NCBI RefSeq assembly: GCF_007830515.1
Contig: NZ_VLKT01000033.1
Span: 1 to 64,000, forward strand
Direction: 5' to 3'
Source of the DNA: Mesorhizobium tianshanense
Lineage (GTDB): Bacteria; Pseudomonadota; Alphaproteobacteria; Rhizobiales; Rhizobiaceae
Length of the DNA: 64,000 nt
The notes beneath the pieces were generated by a model that was not told the origin of the DNA, did no database searches, and worked only from the letters and a program-made list of their open reading frames with translations. The stretch's first letter is position 1. Each line of letters opens with the position of its first letter. Shown piece after piece: positions 37,663 to 46,559 of the stretch. A program made the translations under genes and the position numbers.

Positions 37663-37698
37663 GCGGCCCGCAAAGGCCGCCGTTTTGTTATTGGCGGC
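37663..37698 (+). promoter_or_regulatory. mutually exclusive hairpins in the rplM leader
   Basis: GCGGCC (37663-37668) can pair with GGCCGC (37675-37680), followed by CGTTTTG, like a weak terminator. Alternatively GCCGCC (37676-37681) can pair with GGCGGC (37693-37698). The two share bases 37676-37680. Ribosomal-protein leaders often carry such autoregulatory sites; no known L13 leader motif was recognised. Confidence 0.35.
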
Positions 37699-37789
37699 GG
37701 GCAAGCGCTCTCCCTCAATCCAAGCAACAAGAAACGCCTTTCTCCTATTGTTCGAAAATGGGGAAGGTCCGAACCGAAAGCAGAAATCC

Positions 37790-38254
37790 ATGGCAACCTT
37801 TTCGCAGAAGCCTGCGGATGTGGTGAAGAAGTGGGTGCTGATCGACGCCGAGGGTCTCGTCGTCGGCCGTCTCGCCACTGTCATCGCCAATCATCTTCGC
37901 GGCAAGCACAAGCCCACCTTCACCCCGCATGTCGACGACGGCGACAACGTCATCGTCATCAACGCCGACAAAGTGGTGTTCACCGGCAAGAAGTTCACCG
38001 ACAAGGTCTATTACTGGCATACCGGCCACCCCGGCGGCATCAAGCAGCGCACCGCGCGCCAGCTGCTCGAGGGCCGTTTCCCCGAGCGTGTCGTCGAGAA
38101 GGCCGTCGAACGCATGATCCCGCGTGGCCCGCTCGGCCGTCGCCAGATGAAGAATCTCCGCGTCTATGCAGGCACGGAACATCCGCATGTCGCCCAGCAG
38201 CCCGTCACGCTCGACGTGGCCAAGCTGAACGCCAAGAACAAGAAGGTTTCGTAA
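37790..38254 (+). CDS. rplM: 50S ribosomal protein L13
   Basis: A 154-residue large-subunit protein: WVLIDAEGLVVGRLATVIA, GKHKPTFTPHVDDGD and RMIPRGPLGRRQMKNLRVYAG are all diagnostic. The ATG at 37790 gives the expected MATFSQKPADVVKKW. It is 1 bp from rpsI, the universal L13-S9 pair. Confidence 0.98.
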   Translation: MATFSQKPADVVKKWVLIDAEGLVVGRLATVIANHLRGKHKPTFTPHVDDGDNVIVINADKVVFTGKKFTDKVYYWHTGHPGGIKQRTARQLLEGRFPERVVEKAVERMIPRGPLGRRQMKNLRVYAGTEHPHVAQQPVTLDVAKLNAKNKKVS

Positions 38255-38255
38255 G

Positions 38256-38738
38256 ATGGCTGAGCTTTCCTCGCTCGCAGAACTCGGAACTGCTACCGGC
38301 AACACCAACACGCAGCCGGCTGCACCCGTCCATGTCCAGAAGCTCGACAAGTCGGGCCGCGCCTATGCCACCGGCAAGCGCAAGAACGCCATCGCCCGCG
38401 TCTGGGTGAAGCCCGGCTCCGGCAAGATCGTCGTCAACGACAAGGTGTTTGCCGAATATTTCGCGCGTCCGGTCCTGCAGATGATCCTCAATCAGCCGAT
38501 CATCGCCACCAACCGCGCCGGCCAGTACGACATCGTCGCCACCGTCATCGGCGGCGGCCTTTCCGGCCAGGCCGGTGCCGTGCGCCACGGCATCTCCAAG
38601 GCGCTGACCTACTACGAACCGGCCCTGCGCGCCGTGCTCAAGAAGGGCGGCTTCCTGACCCGCGACAGCCGCGTCGTCGAACGCAAGAAGTACGGCAAGG
38701 CGAAGGCCCGCCGCTCATTCCAGTTCTCGAAGCGCTAA
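38256..38738 (+). CDS. rpsI: 30S ribosomal protein S9
   Basis: A 160-residue small-subunit protein with the alphaproteobacterial N-terminal extension of about 30 residues before the conserved core (ATGKRKNAIARVWVKPGSGK). The C-terminus DSRVVERKKYGKAKARRSFQFSKR ends in the conserved tail KR that reaches the P-site tRNA. Directly after rplM, followed by a clear terminator. Confidence 0.98.
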   Translation: MAELSSLAELGTATGNTNTQPAAPVHVQKLDKSGRAYATGKRKNAIARVWVKPGSGKIVVNDKVFAEYFARPVLQMILNQPIIATNRAGQYDIVATVIGGGLSGQAGAVRHGISKALTYYEPALRAVLKKGGFLTRDSRVVERKKYGKAKARRSFQFSKR

Positions 38739-38788
38739 GGAGCGCTTGGGGCCAAGTTCCCGAAGCGCTACACAACTGCTCACTATCG

Positions 38789-38822
38789 AAAAGGCCGCCT
38801 CCGGGTGGCTTTTTCTTTTTTG
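38789..38822 (+). terminator. intrinsic terminator of rplM-rpsI
   Basis: AAAAGGCCGCC (38789-38799) pairs with GGTGGCTTTTT (38804-38814) with two G-U pairs and a TCCG loop, followed by CTTTTTT. It lies 51 bp after rpsI and also lies just beyond the true end of the convergent LysR gene. Confidence 0.8.
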
Positions 38823-38841
38823 CGAGACCAATCTGGCCCAA

Positions 38842-39749
38842 TCACGATCGATCGGCCCGTGCCCTGATGAAGTCGATGAATGCGCGCAGTGGGGCCGGCA
38901 CGAGGCGCCGGCCGGATAATAGAGGAACGGTCCCGAGAAGCTCTGCCACCAAGGTTCGAGCACGGGTTCGAGCGCACCGCTCTCGAAGTGCGGGCGAAGC
39001 CAGTCCTCGAACAGGCTGACGATGCCGGTACCGGCGATGGCTGCATCGACGGCGAGATCGGCCGCCCCGCCCAGGGTCACGAGAAGCGGGCCCGTCGGAT
39101 CGACCAGCACAACCTCGCCGTCGCGCTCGAATTCCCACGGCGGCGGCGTACGGCCGGAGAAGCGGCCGCGCAGGCAGGCGTGGCCGAGCAGATCGCGCGG
39201 ATGTTGAGGCCGGCCATGGCGATCCAGGTATGCAAGGCTGGCGGCGGTGGCGAAGCGCTGCACGCGCGGTCCGATCGGCACCGCGATCATGTCCTGCTCC
39301 AGCCGCTCGTCGTAGCGGATGCCAGCGTCGCACCCTTCCGCCAGCACATCGACAAAGCTCTCCTCGGCGATCACCTCCAGCCGGATGCCGGGATAGGCGG
39401 CGAGGAAGCGCGGAACGATACCGGGCAGCACCAGCCGCGCCGCGCTGACCGGCACGTTGAGGCGCAATGTACCTGCCGGCCGGTCGCGGAAGCCGTTCAC
39501 CATGTCAAGTGCTGCCTCGACTTCGGTCAAAGCTGGGCCGAGCCGGGCCAGCAAGCTCGCGCCCGCTTCGGTCGGAGAGACACTACGCGTCGTCCGGTTG
39601 AGCAGCCTGACACCGAGCCGAGTCTCGAGGCGGCGCACCGCCTCGCTCAAGCCCGACGCGCTGCCGCCGCTCGCGCGGGCGCCTTCGCGAAAGCCGCCGG
39701 CACGCGCCACCGCCAGGAATGCGTTGAGATCACCCAGTTCGACGCTCAC
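38842..39749 (-). pseudogene. LysR-family regulator gene with a single-base frameshift near its 3' end
   Basis: The N-terminal helix-turn-helix (DLNAFLAVARAGGFREGARA ... LSEAVRRLETRLGVRLLNRTTRSVS) and most of the substrate domain are intact. After FSGPFLYYP at about 38915 the open frame leaves the family and would run to 38715, into rpsI. The alternative frame continues RRLVPAPLRAFIDFIRARA to a stop at 38842, as expected for this LysR branch. Restoring one base in the GGCCGG run at about 38908-38915 repairs it. Divergent from the aldo/keto reductase gene, its probable target. The truncated part is only the last 25 or so residues. Confidence 0.8.
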
Positions 39750-39754
39750 TGTTC

Positions 39755-39784
39755 GCTATCCTGCACAACTGTGCAGATAATAGC
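39755..39784. promoter_or_regulatory. palindromic operator between LysR and aldo/keto reductase genes
   Basis: CTGCACA (39761-39767) and TGTGCAG (39770-39776) are perfect arms separated by 2 bp, with outer GCTAT (39755-39759) / ATAGC (39780-39784). Such a palindrome within the divergent 92-bp gap fits a LysR recognition site (T-N11-A), 6-35 bp upstream of the regulator's start. Confidence 0.6.
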
Positions 39785-39841
39785 GGGTTATCGGGACAGC
39801 GGACAGCGTCTATTTCTTCCCCATCATTCAGGAGAAACATC

Positions 39842-40716
39842 ATGTCCAGCATCGACCAGTCCGGCACGTTCACTCTCGGCGACCGCACCGTGAAGCGGCT
39901 CGGCTACGGCGCCATGCAACTCGCGGGGGCTGGCGTCTTCGGCCCACCCAAGGATCATGACGCAGCCTTGGCCGTGCTGCGCGAAGCCGTTGCCCACCGG
40001 GGTGAACCACATCGACACCAGCGACTTCTACGGCCCACACGTCACCAATCAGGTCATTCGTGAAGCGCTCGCGCCCTATCCCGACGACCTCACCATCGTC
40101 ACCAAGATCGGCGCCCGCCGCGGCGCCGATGGCTCCTGGCTCCCAGCCTTCTCTCCTGAAGAGCTGACCCAGGCGGTGCACGACAATTTGAGCAATCTCG
40201 GGCTCGACGTGCTGGACGTGGTCAACCTCAGGATCATATTCGACGTGCATGAACCCGCCGAAGGGTCGATCGAAGAACAGGTCGCCACGCTGGCCGCTAT
40301 ACAACAAAAAGGCCTGGTGCGTCACATCGGGCTGAGCAACGCCACGTCAACGCAGATAAGAGAAGCACGGCGGATCGCCGAGATCGTCTGCGTGCAGAAC
40401 CAATACAATCTGGCGCACAGAAGCGACGATGCCTTGATCGACAAACTCGCCCGCGACGGCATCGCCTATGTGCCGTTCTTTCCACTCGGCGGCTTCAACC
40501 CGCTGCAAGTCGTCTACCCTATCCGGCGTCGCTCAGCGCCTCGGCGTCACGCCAATGCAGGTCGCGCTGGCCTGGCTGCTCCACCGTGCGCCCAACATCC
40601 TTTTGATCCCCGGCACCTCGTCCGTCGAGCATCTCAGGGAGAACCTTGCGGCAGCTGACCTCGATCTGCCGGACGACGCCGTCAAGGAATTGGACGGCGT
40701 GGCGATGGCTGCCTGA
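39842..40716 (+). pseudogene. aldo/keto reductase gene with two single-base insertions
   Basis: Three frames together encode one complete AKR related to YdbC-like pyridoxal/aldose reductases. Frame 1: MSSIDQSG to LREAVA. An extra C in CCC (39993-39995) shifts to frame 2: TGVNHIDTSDFYGP (Asp and Tyr of the catalytic tetrad), TKIGAR (Lys). An extra G at about 40509 shifts to frame 3: SSTLSGVAQRLGVTPMQVALAWLL to the stop at 40716. No single frame can make the protein. Divergent from a LysR gene that is also frameshifted. Confidence 0.85.
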
Positions 40717-40778
40717 CGGCGCGACACAGGCGCCATACCTAGCGGGTGCTGGGAGATTGGCGAAAGCGGCGACGAGCC

Positions 40779-40802
40779 GATCTCCCCCACGTGGGGGAGA
40801 TC
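40779..40802. repeat. 24-bp perfect palindrome
   Basis: GATCTCCCCCAC (40779-40790) is followed directly by its exact complement GTGGGGGAGATC (40791-40802). It lies between the convergent AKR and GDPD genes. The form is common among rhizobial intergenic elements and may end transcription or be a remnant of a mobile palindrome. Confidence 0.6.
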
Positions 40803-40822
40803 GACGGTTTCCGCCGTCGCCT

Positions 40823-41872
40823 CTAGTTGATACTCGCCGTGTTCGCCGGCCGCGCCTCATCAGGATAGGGCACGCGGTAGCTGTTCGCCGCCAGCCAGTC
40901 GATGGCCAATTTCGGCTCGTCGGTCTGGATGATGGTGGCGCCTCGCTCGGCCCAGAAGCCATAGGTCTCGCGCGGTAGACTGGCGAGCACCGCCAACTCG
41001 TCGCCGCGACCGCCGGCAATGAAGCCGCCCGGCTTGTTGACGATGGCGTAGGTATTGGCCCAGATGTGCCAGTCGCCCCTTATCGCCGCCGCGCGCATGC
41101 GGGGGCTGAACAGCGGCCCGCCGGTCTCGGTCAGCGTCTCCGCGCCGGCCCGCCAGTTGATCAGTTCGATCGCGGGCGCCGAAAAAGCTCCGCTGACTTT
41201 CTCGGCGAAACCGGCGTCGCGCACCGCATCGTCGGCGATGATCGGCATGAACTGGAAGCCGCTGCCAATCGCGCTCATGGCGGCCTTGACTGCGGTGATC
41301 CTGGCTGGGTTCCACAGATTCTCCTTGACGATCACCTGTTCGGCCATGCCGAGGTCGCGCGCTACCGCGATCATACCGGCCAGACTATCGACGTCGAGCT
41401 TGTTGTCGATGTTGACGAGGATCCTGTCTTTGGTCGCCGTCAGCATCTCACGCAGTGTCGAAACCGGCTCTTCGGTGACGGCGCCGGTACCTTCGATCAC
41501 CAGCCTGCAGGTCTTGAGTTCGGCCAGCGTGCGCTTGACCACCTCGCCCTTGCAATTCGTCGTGCGGTCGAGCCAGCTGTCATGCATGACGACGTACTGG
41601 CCGTCCTTCGACCGCCTGACGTCAACCTCGACGATTTCGGCACCAAGCGCGATCGATGCCTCGACGGCGGCGATCGAGTTCTCCGCATAGAGCGTCTTGC
41701 CGGCTTGCATGCTGCCGGCGCGGTGTGCCACCACCATCACATGGTCGCGCCACTGGTTGGCGTGTTCGAAACGGTCGAGAATCTGTCTGGCGCGTGTTTC
41801 GCCTGCCGATGCATGGCCAACGGAAACCGTCAGCGCGGCGAAAAGCAGAAGGCTCAGCCAGGTCGTTCGCAT
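40823..41872 (-). CDS. secreted glycerophosphodiester phosphodiesterase family protein
   Basis: A 349-residue protein with a signal peptide (about residues 1-26) and a GDPD TIM barrel. Catalytic and metal residues are visible: VVAHRAGSM (His-Arg), YAENSIAAVEASIALGAEIVEVDVRRSKDG (Glu and Glu-x-Asp) and VVMHDSWLDRTT (His). The rest matches periplasmic GlpQ-like enzymes that cleave glycerophosphodiesters. The ATG at 41872 begins the signal peptide; upstream readings are unlikely. Confidence 0.88.
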   Translation of the reverse strand: MRTTWLSLLLFAALTVSVGHASAGETRARQILDRFEHANQWRDHVMVVAHRAGSMQAGKTLYAENSIAAVEASIALGAEIVEVDVRRSKDGQYVVMHDSWLDRTTNCKGEVVKRTLAELKTCRLVIEGTGAVTEEPVSTLREMLTATKDRILVNIDNKLDVDSLAGMIAVARDLGMAEQVIVKENLWNPARITAVKAAMSAIGSGFQFMPIIADDAVRDAGFAEKVSGAFSAPAIELINWRAGAETLTETGGPLFSPRMRAAAIRGDWHIWANTYAIVNKPGGFIAGGRGDELAVLASLPRETYGFWAERGATIIQTDEPKLAIDWLAANSYRVPYPDEARPANTASIN

Positions 41873-42289
41873 GAGAATCGCTCCGTACCGGATCGACACC
41901 CGGTTAAGCGACGCACGTGACAGCCCAGTGAACGAAGCCGGCTTCGTAAACGCTGGAAAGTCAGATCACTGCGGCCATTCCTGAACCTCATACGATAATG
42001 GCAATCGGCAGGTTGCCGGCAATCGATGCCGCTGTAGCGATCGACGTGGCCGACCTGGCGCCCATATCTGTTCCGCTCCACGGCCGACGCCCGGTCCCGA
42101 TGATGGGACCGCCGGCTACTTTCGGTTGTATTCGTGCATATCTGCGCAATTGCTGGGCCAGCCGCGTGGGCTCACCCGGCGAGCAAGAATTTGTGACCGG
42201 GCTCGAATGGCCATGCTCCCCGGAAGGGGGTCGCATTTCTGAGAATTATGTCCAATAAGGTTGCGCGTCGACGCACAGGAGATCGCTTC
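41873..42289. other. 417-bp gap between divergent GDPD and agmatinase genes
   Basis: No open frame with family features is seen. Small hairpins occur (GAAGCCGGCTTC near 41936, GTCCC/GGGAC near 42096-42111). It presumably carries the two divergent promoters; none stands out. A 17-bp stretch near 41948-41964 (AAACGCTGGAAAGTCAG) recurs at about 44283-44299. Confidence 0.5.
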
Positions 42290-43297
42290 ATGCCGAACAG
42301 GAACATCGACCACGCCTTCACCGCCCGCTCCAGGACGGGCGCTTCCTTCGAGCCGACCTATGCCGGCGCGCTGTCGTTCATGCGGCGCAAATACACGAAG
42401 GACGTGAAGGGCGCGGATGCGGTGGTCTGGGGCATCCCGTTCGACGCCGCGGTCACCAATCGGCCGGGTGCGCGCTTCGGGCCGCAGGCGATTCGCCGCG
42501 CCTCGACCATCCTCGACAACGATCCGCAATATCCGTTTTCGCGCGATCTGTTCGAACATCTCGCCGTGGTCGACTATGGCGATTGTCTGCTCGACAGCGG
42601 CAATCACCAGAAGACGCCCGGGACAATCCAGCGCGAGGCGGCAAGGATCCTGAAGTCAGGCGCCTTCCTGCTGTCGCTCGGCGGCGACCATTTCGTCACC
42701 TGGCCACTGCTCAAGGCGCATGCCGCCATCCATGGGCCGCTGGCCCTGGTGCAGTTCGACGCCCACCAGGACACTTGGCCGGACGACGGCAAGCGCATCG
42801 ATCACGGCTCCTTCGTCGGCCGCGCGGTCAAGGAGGGCTTAATCGACCCCGACCGTTCGATCCAGATCGGCATCCGCACCCATGCGCCTGACACGTTCGG
42901 CATCAAGATCATCTATGGCCACGAAGTGGAGGAAATGCGCACGTCGGATATCGCCTATGCCATCGTCGACCGCACCGGCGGCAGGAAGACTTATGTCACC
43001 TTCGACATCGATTGCCTGGACCCGGCCTTCGCGCCCGGCACCGGCACGCCGGTCGCCGGTGGGCCGTCCTCGGCAAAGATCCTGTCGGTGCTGCGCCAGC
43101 TTACCCAAATCGACATCGTCGGCGCCGACATCGTCGAGGTTGCACCCGCCTATGATCACGCCGATATAACGGCAATTGCCGGCTCGATGGTCGCCATGCA
43201 CTATCTCGGGCTTCTGGCGGAACGAAAGGCCCGGCTCGAAGAGCTGAACAACAGCAATCACAGTGCTGCTGGATTGAATCAGGCAAGCGGCATATAG
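42290..43297 (+). CDS. speB: agmatinase/arginase family ureohydrolase
   Basis: A 335-residue manganese hydrolase. Metal motifs: SLGGDHFVTWP (His), VQFDAHQDT (Asp-x-His-x-Asp) and TFDIDCLDPAFAPGTGTP (Asp-x-Asp). The agmatinase reading (agmatine to putrescine plus urea) is favoured over arginase by the conserved pattern, but guanidino substrates vary in this family. The ATG at 42290 has AGGAG at seven bases. Directly upstream of argC, perhaps in one operon. Confidence 0.88.
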   Translation: MPNRNIDHAFTARSRTGASFEPTYAGALSFMRRKYTKDVKGADAVVWGIPFDAAVTNRPGARFGPQAIRRASTILDNDPQYPFSRDLFEHLAVVDYGDCLLDSGNHQKTPGTIQREAARILKSGAFLLSLGGDHFVTWPLLKAHAAIHGPLALVQFDAHQDTWPDDGKRIDHGSFVGRAVKEGLIDPDRSIQIGIRTHAPDTFGIKIIYGHEVEEMRTSDIAYAIVDRTGGRKTYVTFDIDCLDPAFAPGTGTPVAGGPSSAKILSVLRQLTQIDIVGADIVEVAPAYDHADITAIAGSMVAMHYLGLLAERKARLEELNNSNHSAAGLNQASGI

Positions 43298-43327
43298 ATT
43301 TGAAATACCAGGGAATTCAGGCAGGCA

Positions 43328-44260
43328 ATGAAACCGAAAATCTTCATCGACGGCGAACACGGCACCACCGGCCTCCAGATCAGGACGCTGCTTGCCGAGC
43401 GTGGCGACGTGGAGATCATCTCCATTCCGACCGAGCGCCGCAAGGAAACGGCAGCCAGAGCCGAATTCCTCAACGCCGCCGATATCGCGATCCTGTGCCT
43501 GCCGGACGCAGCCGCGAAAGAAAGCGTTTCGCTGATCACCAACGACACCACCAAGGTCATCGACGCCTCGACTGCGCATCGCGTGGCCGAAGGCTGGGAA
43601 TATGGTTTCGCCGAAATGGACAAGGACCAGGCGAAGGCAATCGCCAAGGCGAAGCGCGTCGCCAATCCGGGCTGCTGGCCGCAAGGTCCGATCGCGACGC
43701 TCAGGCCGCTGGTGACGGCGGGTCTGTTGCCGCCGGATTTTCCGGTCACCGTCAACGGCATTTCGGGCTATTCGGGCGGCGGCCGGCCGATGATCGAGGA
43801 CTATGTCGCCAAGGGCGAGGATGCGTCGGAATTCCTGCCCTACGGGCTGACCCTGCAGCACAAGCATGTGCCGGAGCTCAGGACCTATGCGAAGCTGTCG
43901 CATGATCCGATCATGCAGCCGGCGGTCGGCAATTTCGCGCAAGGCATGATCACGGTGGTGCCGCTGCAGCTCGGCGGCCTCGACTATGTGCCGACCGGCG
44001 CCGAACTTCATGCGGCGATCGCCGACCATTTCGCTGCGATCGAAGGCGGCGTGGTCGAGGTAGCGCCCTATGCGCATCTGGAGCGCGTGCCGGAGATCGA
44101 TCCCGAAATCTACAACGGCACCAACCGGATGAAGGTCTATGTTTTCGCCAATGACGACAGGGCCCAGGCGCTGCTCCTCGCCGTCTACGACAATCTCGGC
44201 AAGGGCGCCTCGGGTGCAGCCGTACAGAACATGGATTTGATGCTCGGCCTCAAGCCCTGA
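43328..44260 (+). CDS. argC: N-acetyl-gamma-glutamyl-phosphate reductase (type 2)
   Basis: A 310-residue NADPH enzyme, third step of arginine synthesis. The short type-2 ArgC form is typical of alphaproteobacteria. The start KIFIDGEHGTTGLQIRTLL is the cofactor loop, and catalytic Cys is in ANPGCWPQGPIATL (about residue 117). Lies 30 bp after the ureohydrolase gene. Confidence 0.95.
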   Translation: MKPKIFIDGEHGTTGLQIRTLLAERGDVEIISIPTERRKETAARAEFLNAADIAILCLPDAAAKESVSLITNDTTKVIDASTAHRVAEGWEYGFAEMDKDQAKAIAKAKRVANPGCWPQGPIATLRPLVTAGLLPPDFPVTVNGISGYSGGGRPMIEDYVAKGEDASEFLPYGLTLQHKHVPELRTYAKLSHDPIMQPAVGNFAQGMITVVPLQLGGLDYVPTGAELHAAIADHFAAIEGGVVEVAPYAHLERVPEIDPEIYNGTNRMKVYVFANDDRAQALLLAVYDNLGKGASGAAVQNMDLMLGLKP

Positions 44261-45101
44261 CTGGACGCTCCGGCATTTCCAAAACGCTGGAAAGTCAGCG
44301 CGCCAGAACTGATTGCAGAGACATTCAGCAGCCGCATCTGGAAGGTTTTTCAAGACGACGGCTCGCCGGCGATCGTCAAGGCGCTCAAACCTTTCGACGA
44401 CGTCGAAGACGAATCGCGCGGCGAGCATTTTCTCGCCTGGCGGCGCGGCGAAGGCCGCGGTGCGGCTGCTCGGCCGCGATGGCCACCGCATGCTGCTCGA
44501 ATATGCCGGCGACAGGATGCTGTCGCACGACCTTGCCGAGCATGGCGACGCCGCCGCGACCGAGATCGCGGCCGAGGTGATGGCAAAGCTGTTTTCGCCG
44601 TCGAAGCACCCTGCCCCATCGGATCTTCAGCCGCTGCGGACACGGTTTTCCAGCCTGTTCAAGAAAGCGAAGGCCGATCGCGACGCCAGCGAAAAGAGCC
44701 TCTATGTCGAAGCGGCTGCGACGGCGGAACGGCTGTTGGCCGAACCTGTCGACGTGCGGCCGCTCCACGGCGACCTGCATCACGACAACATCATGCAGGG
44801 ACCGCGCGGCTGGTTGGCGATCGACCCGAAGGGCGTTCTCGGCGATCCCGGCTTCGATGCGGCGAACATGTTCTACAATCCGCTCGACCGCGACGACCTT
44901 TGCCGTGATCCGCTGCGGATTGCCAACATGGCCGAGATGTTCTCCAAGACGCTCGGCCAGACGCCGTCCGCCATTCTCGACCACGCCATCGCCTATGGCT
45001 GCCTGTCAGCCTCATGGCATCATGAAGATGCCAACGCGGTTGAGGAAAGCCGCGAATTGTCCATCGCCATGGCGATCCGGACGGTGCGGTTCAGTCTCTG
45101 A
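44261..45101 (+). pseudogene. aminoglycoside-phosphotransferase-fold kinase gene with a frameshift
   Basis: Two frames are needed. Frame 1, directly after the argC stop, reads WKVSAPELIAETFSSRIWKV, AIVKALKP (ATP lysine) and GEHFLAWRRGEG. One extra C in GGCC at about 44455 shifts to frame 2, AVRLLGRDGHRMLLEYAGD, then HGDLHHDNIM (catalytic loop) and AIDPKGVLGDPGFD (Mg site) to the stop at 45101. Frame 1 has no ATG, GTG or TTG between the argC stop and the coding homology, only CTG at 44261. The family includes streptomycin-type kinases; substrate unknown. Confidence 0.75.
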
Positions 45102-46179
45102 CGGCGATCTCGTTGGGCAGCGGATAGGGGCCTCGTGTGGCTCGCCAATGCGCCGCGGCAAAACCCAGCAGGACAAGCGCGAATGCCTGATGCGTCAGCG
45201 CCATGTGCAGCGGCACGTGCATCAGCAGCGTGCCGATGCCGATCACGGCCTGCACCAGCACCAGCAGAAACAGCAACGTCGCGCGGCGCGCATGCGTTGT
45301 TTGGGGCAGGCGGCGGCGTGTCGCGATCATGTGCCAAAGTGCAGCGACGAAGATGATGTAGGCGCCGAGCCGGTGGATGAACTGAACCGTCTTCGGGCTC
45401 TCGAAGAAGTTGCGCCATGCCGGCTCTAGGATCAACAAATCGCCAGGGATGAGCTTGTCGTCCATCAGCGGCCAGGTGTTGTAGCTCAGGCCGGCATCGA
45501 GCCCGGCGACCAGCCCGCCGAGATAGATCTGGATCAGCGCCAGCAACACTAGAAAGCCGGCCAGACGCTGCGTCGAACGATCGGCGGCGGGCTCGGAATG
45601 AGGCGCGAGCCCTCGCGCGACCACCATGATCGCGGTGAAGATCAGCGCGGCCAGCGTCAGATGCGTCGCCAGCCGGTACTGGCTGACGGAGACCCGGTCG
45701 ACCAGCCCAGACGCCACCATCCACCAGCCGATTGCGCCCTGCAGGCCGCCGAGAACGAGGATACCGGCCAGCTTTGGGCCAAGCCCGCGTTCGATGCGGC
45801 GCGTCGCCCAGAAAAACGCCAGCGGCACGGCAAAAACCACGCCGATACCACGCGCCAGGATCCGGTGTACCCATTCCCACCAGAAGATCGACTTGAACGC
45901 TTCGATGCTCATGCCCTTGTTGAGCTCGGCATATTGCGGGATCTGCTGGTAGCGCTGGAACTCCTCCTGCCATTCGGCGTCGTTGAGCGGCGGGACGATG
46001 CCGTGGATCGGCTTCCATTCGGTGATCGACAGGCCGGACTCGGTGAGCCTGGTGGCGCCGCCGACCAGCACCAGCGCAACCAGCACCAGAAGCACGACGT
46101 AGAGCCAGCCGCGCACCAGCGCCCGGTTGTGCAGGTCGCGGTCGCGGGCCATATAAGGCGCAGCTGATATGACAGCCAT
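45091..46179 (-). CDS. ctaA: heme A synthase
   Basis: A 362-residue inner-membrane protein with eight hydrophobic segments in two four-helix halves, converting heme O to heme A for cytochrome aa3 oxidase. Diagnostic parts: GGATRLTESGLSITEWKPIHG, WWEWVHRILARGIG (heme-ligand His region), YNTWPLMDDKLIP, QFIHRLGAYI and MALTHQAFAL. The ATG at 46179 precedes the first helix by about 30 residues. Its end overlaps the convergent APH-like gene by 11 bp. Confidence 0.95.
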   Translation of the reverse strand: MAVISAAPYMARDRDLHNRALVRGWLYVVLLVLVALVLVGGATRLTESGLSITEWKPIHGIVPPLNDAEWQEEFQRYQQIPQYAELNKGMSIEAFKSIFWWEWVHRILARGIGVVFAVPLAFFWATRRIERGLGPKLAGILVLGGLQGAIGWWMVASGLVDRVSVSQYRLATHLTLAALIFTAIMVVARGLAPHSEPAADRSTQRLAGFLVLLALIQIYLGGLVAGLDAGLSYNTWPLMDDKLIPGDLLILEPAWRNFFESPKTVQFIHRLGAYIIFVAALWHMIATRRRLPQTTHARRATLLFLLVLVQAVIGIGTLLMHVPLHMALTHQAFALVLLGFAAAHWRATRGPYPLPNEIAVRD

Positions 46180-46331
46180 GGGTTCGTCCCGGCAGGTTGG
46201 TGTCGCGGATTGGTGAACCATCGCAACCCAACTGGCAAGACCAGACAGCGCGGCACGCCGTCGCGCCGCGTCTGGCGGGTTGCGTGCCTCTTCCGTTGGG
46301 CCTAAGCGGTAGGGATCAACGAGATAGCGAA

Positions 46332-46550
46332 ATGCCCATTCGCCTGAAGAAGCTGATCGGAACATTCCTGCTGGTGGCGCTGGTCATTGTCTATGCGCTG
46401 GTCGCATCGATCGTGGCGGTTGCGCAACTGGCGGAGTCAGGACCGTGGACGCATTTCCTATTCTTCCTGCTCAGCGGCATGCTCTGGGTGCTGCCGGCTA
46501 TGGGCATCATCAAATGGCTGATCCTGGAGCCCCCGCGGTCGGAGGACTGA
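46332..46550 (+). CDS. DUF2842 family small membrane protein
   Basis: A 72-residue protein with two membrane segments (about residues 8-30 and 40-62) and the conserved end GIIKWLILEPPR. DUF2842 is confined to alphaproteobacteria and has no known role; it is often near ctaA, as here (divergent, 152 bp). The ATG at 46332 matches the family N-terminus MPIRLKKLIGTFLLV. Confidence 0.85.
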   Translation: MPIRLKKLIGTFLLVALVIVYALVASIVAVAQLAESGPWTHFLFFLLSGMLWVLPAMGIIKWLILEPPRSED

Positions 46551-46559
46551 AGTCCGCCT

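Noticed and set aside
41948..44299. A 17-bp match, AAACGCTGGAAAGTCAG, at two places
   Set aside because: A chance 17-base match in 64 kb is not rare, and the second copy lies within kinase-like coding sequence.
42839..44491. A 550-codon open frame on the minus strand
   Set aside because: Antisense to agmatinase and argC, which are both certain.
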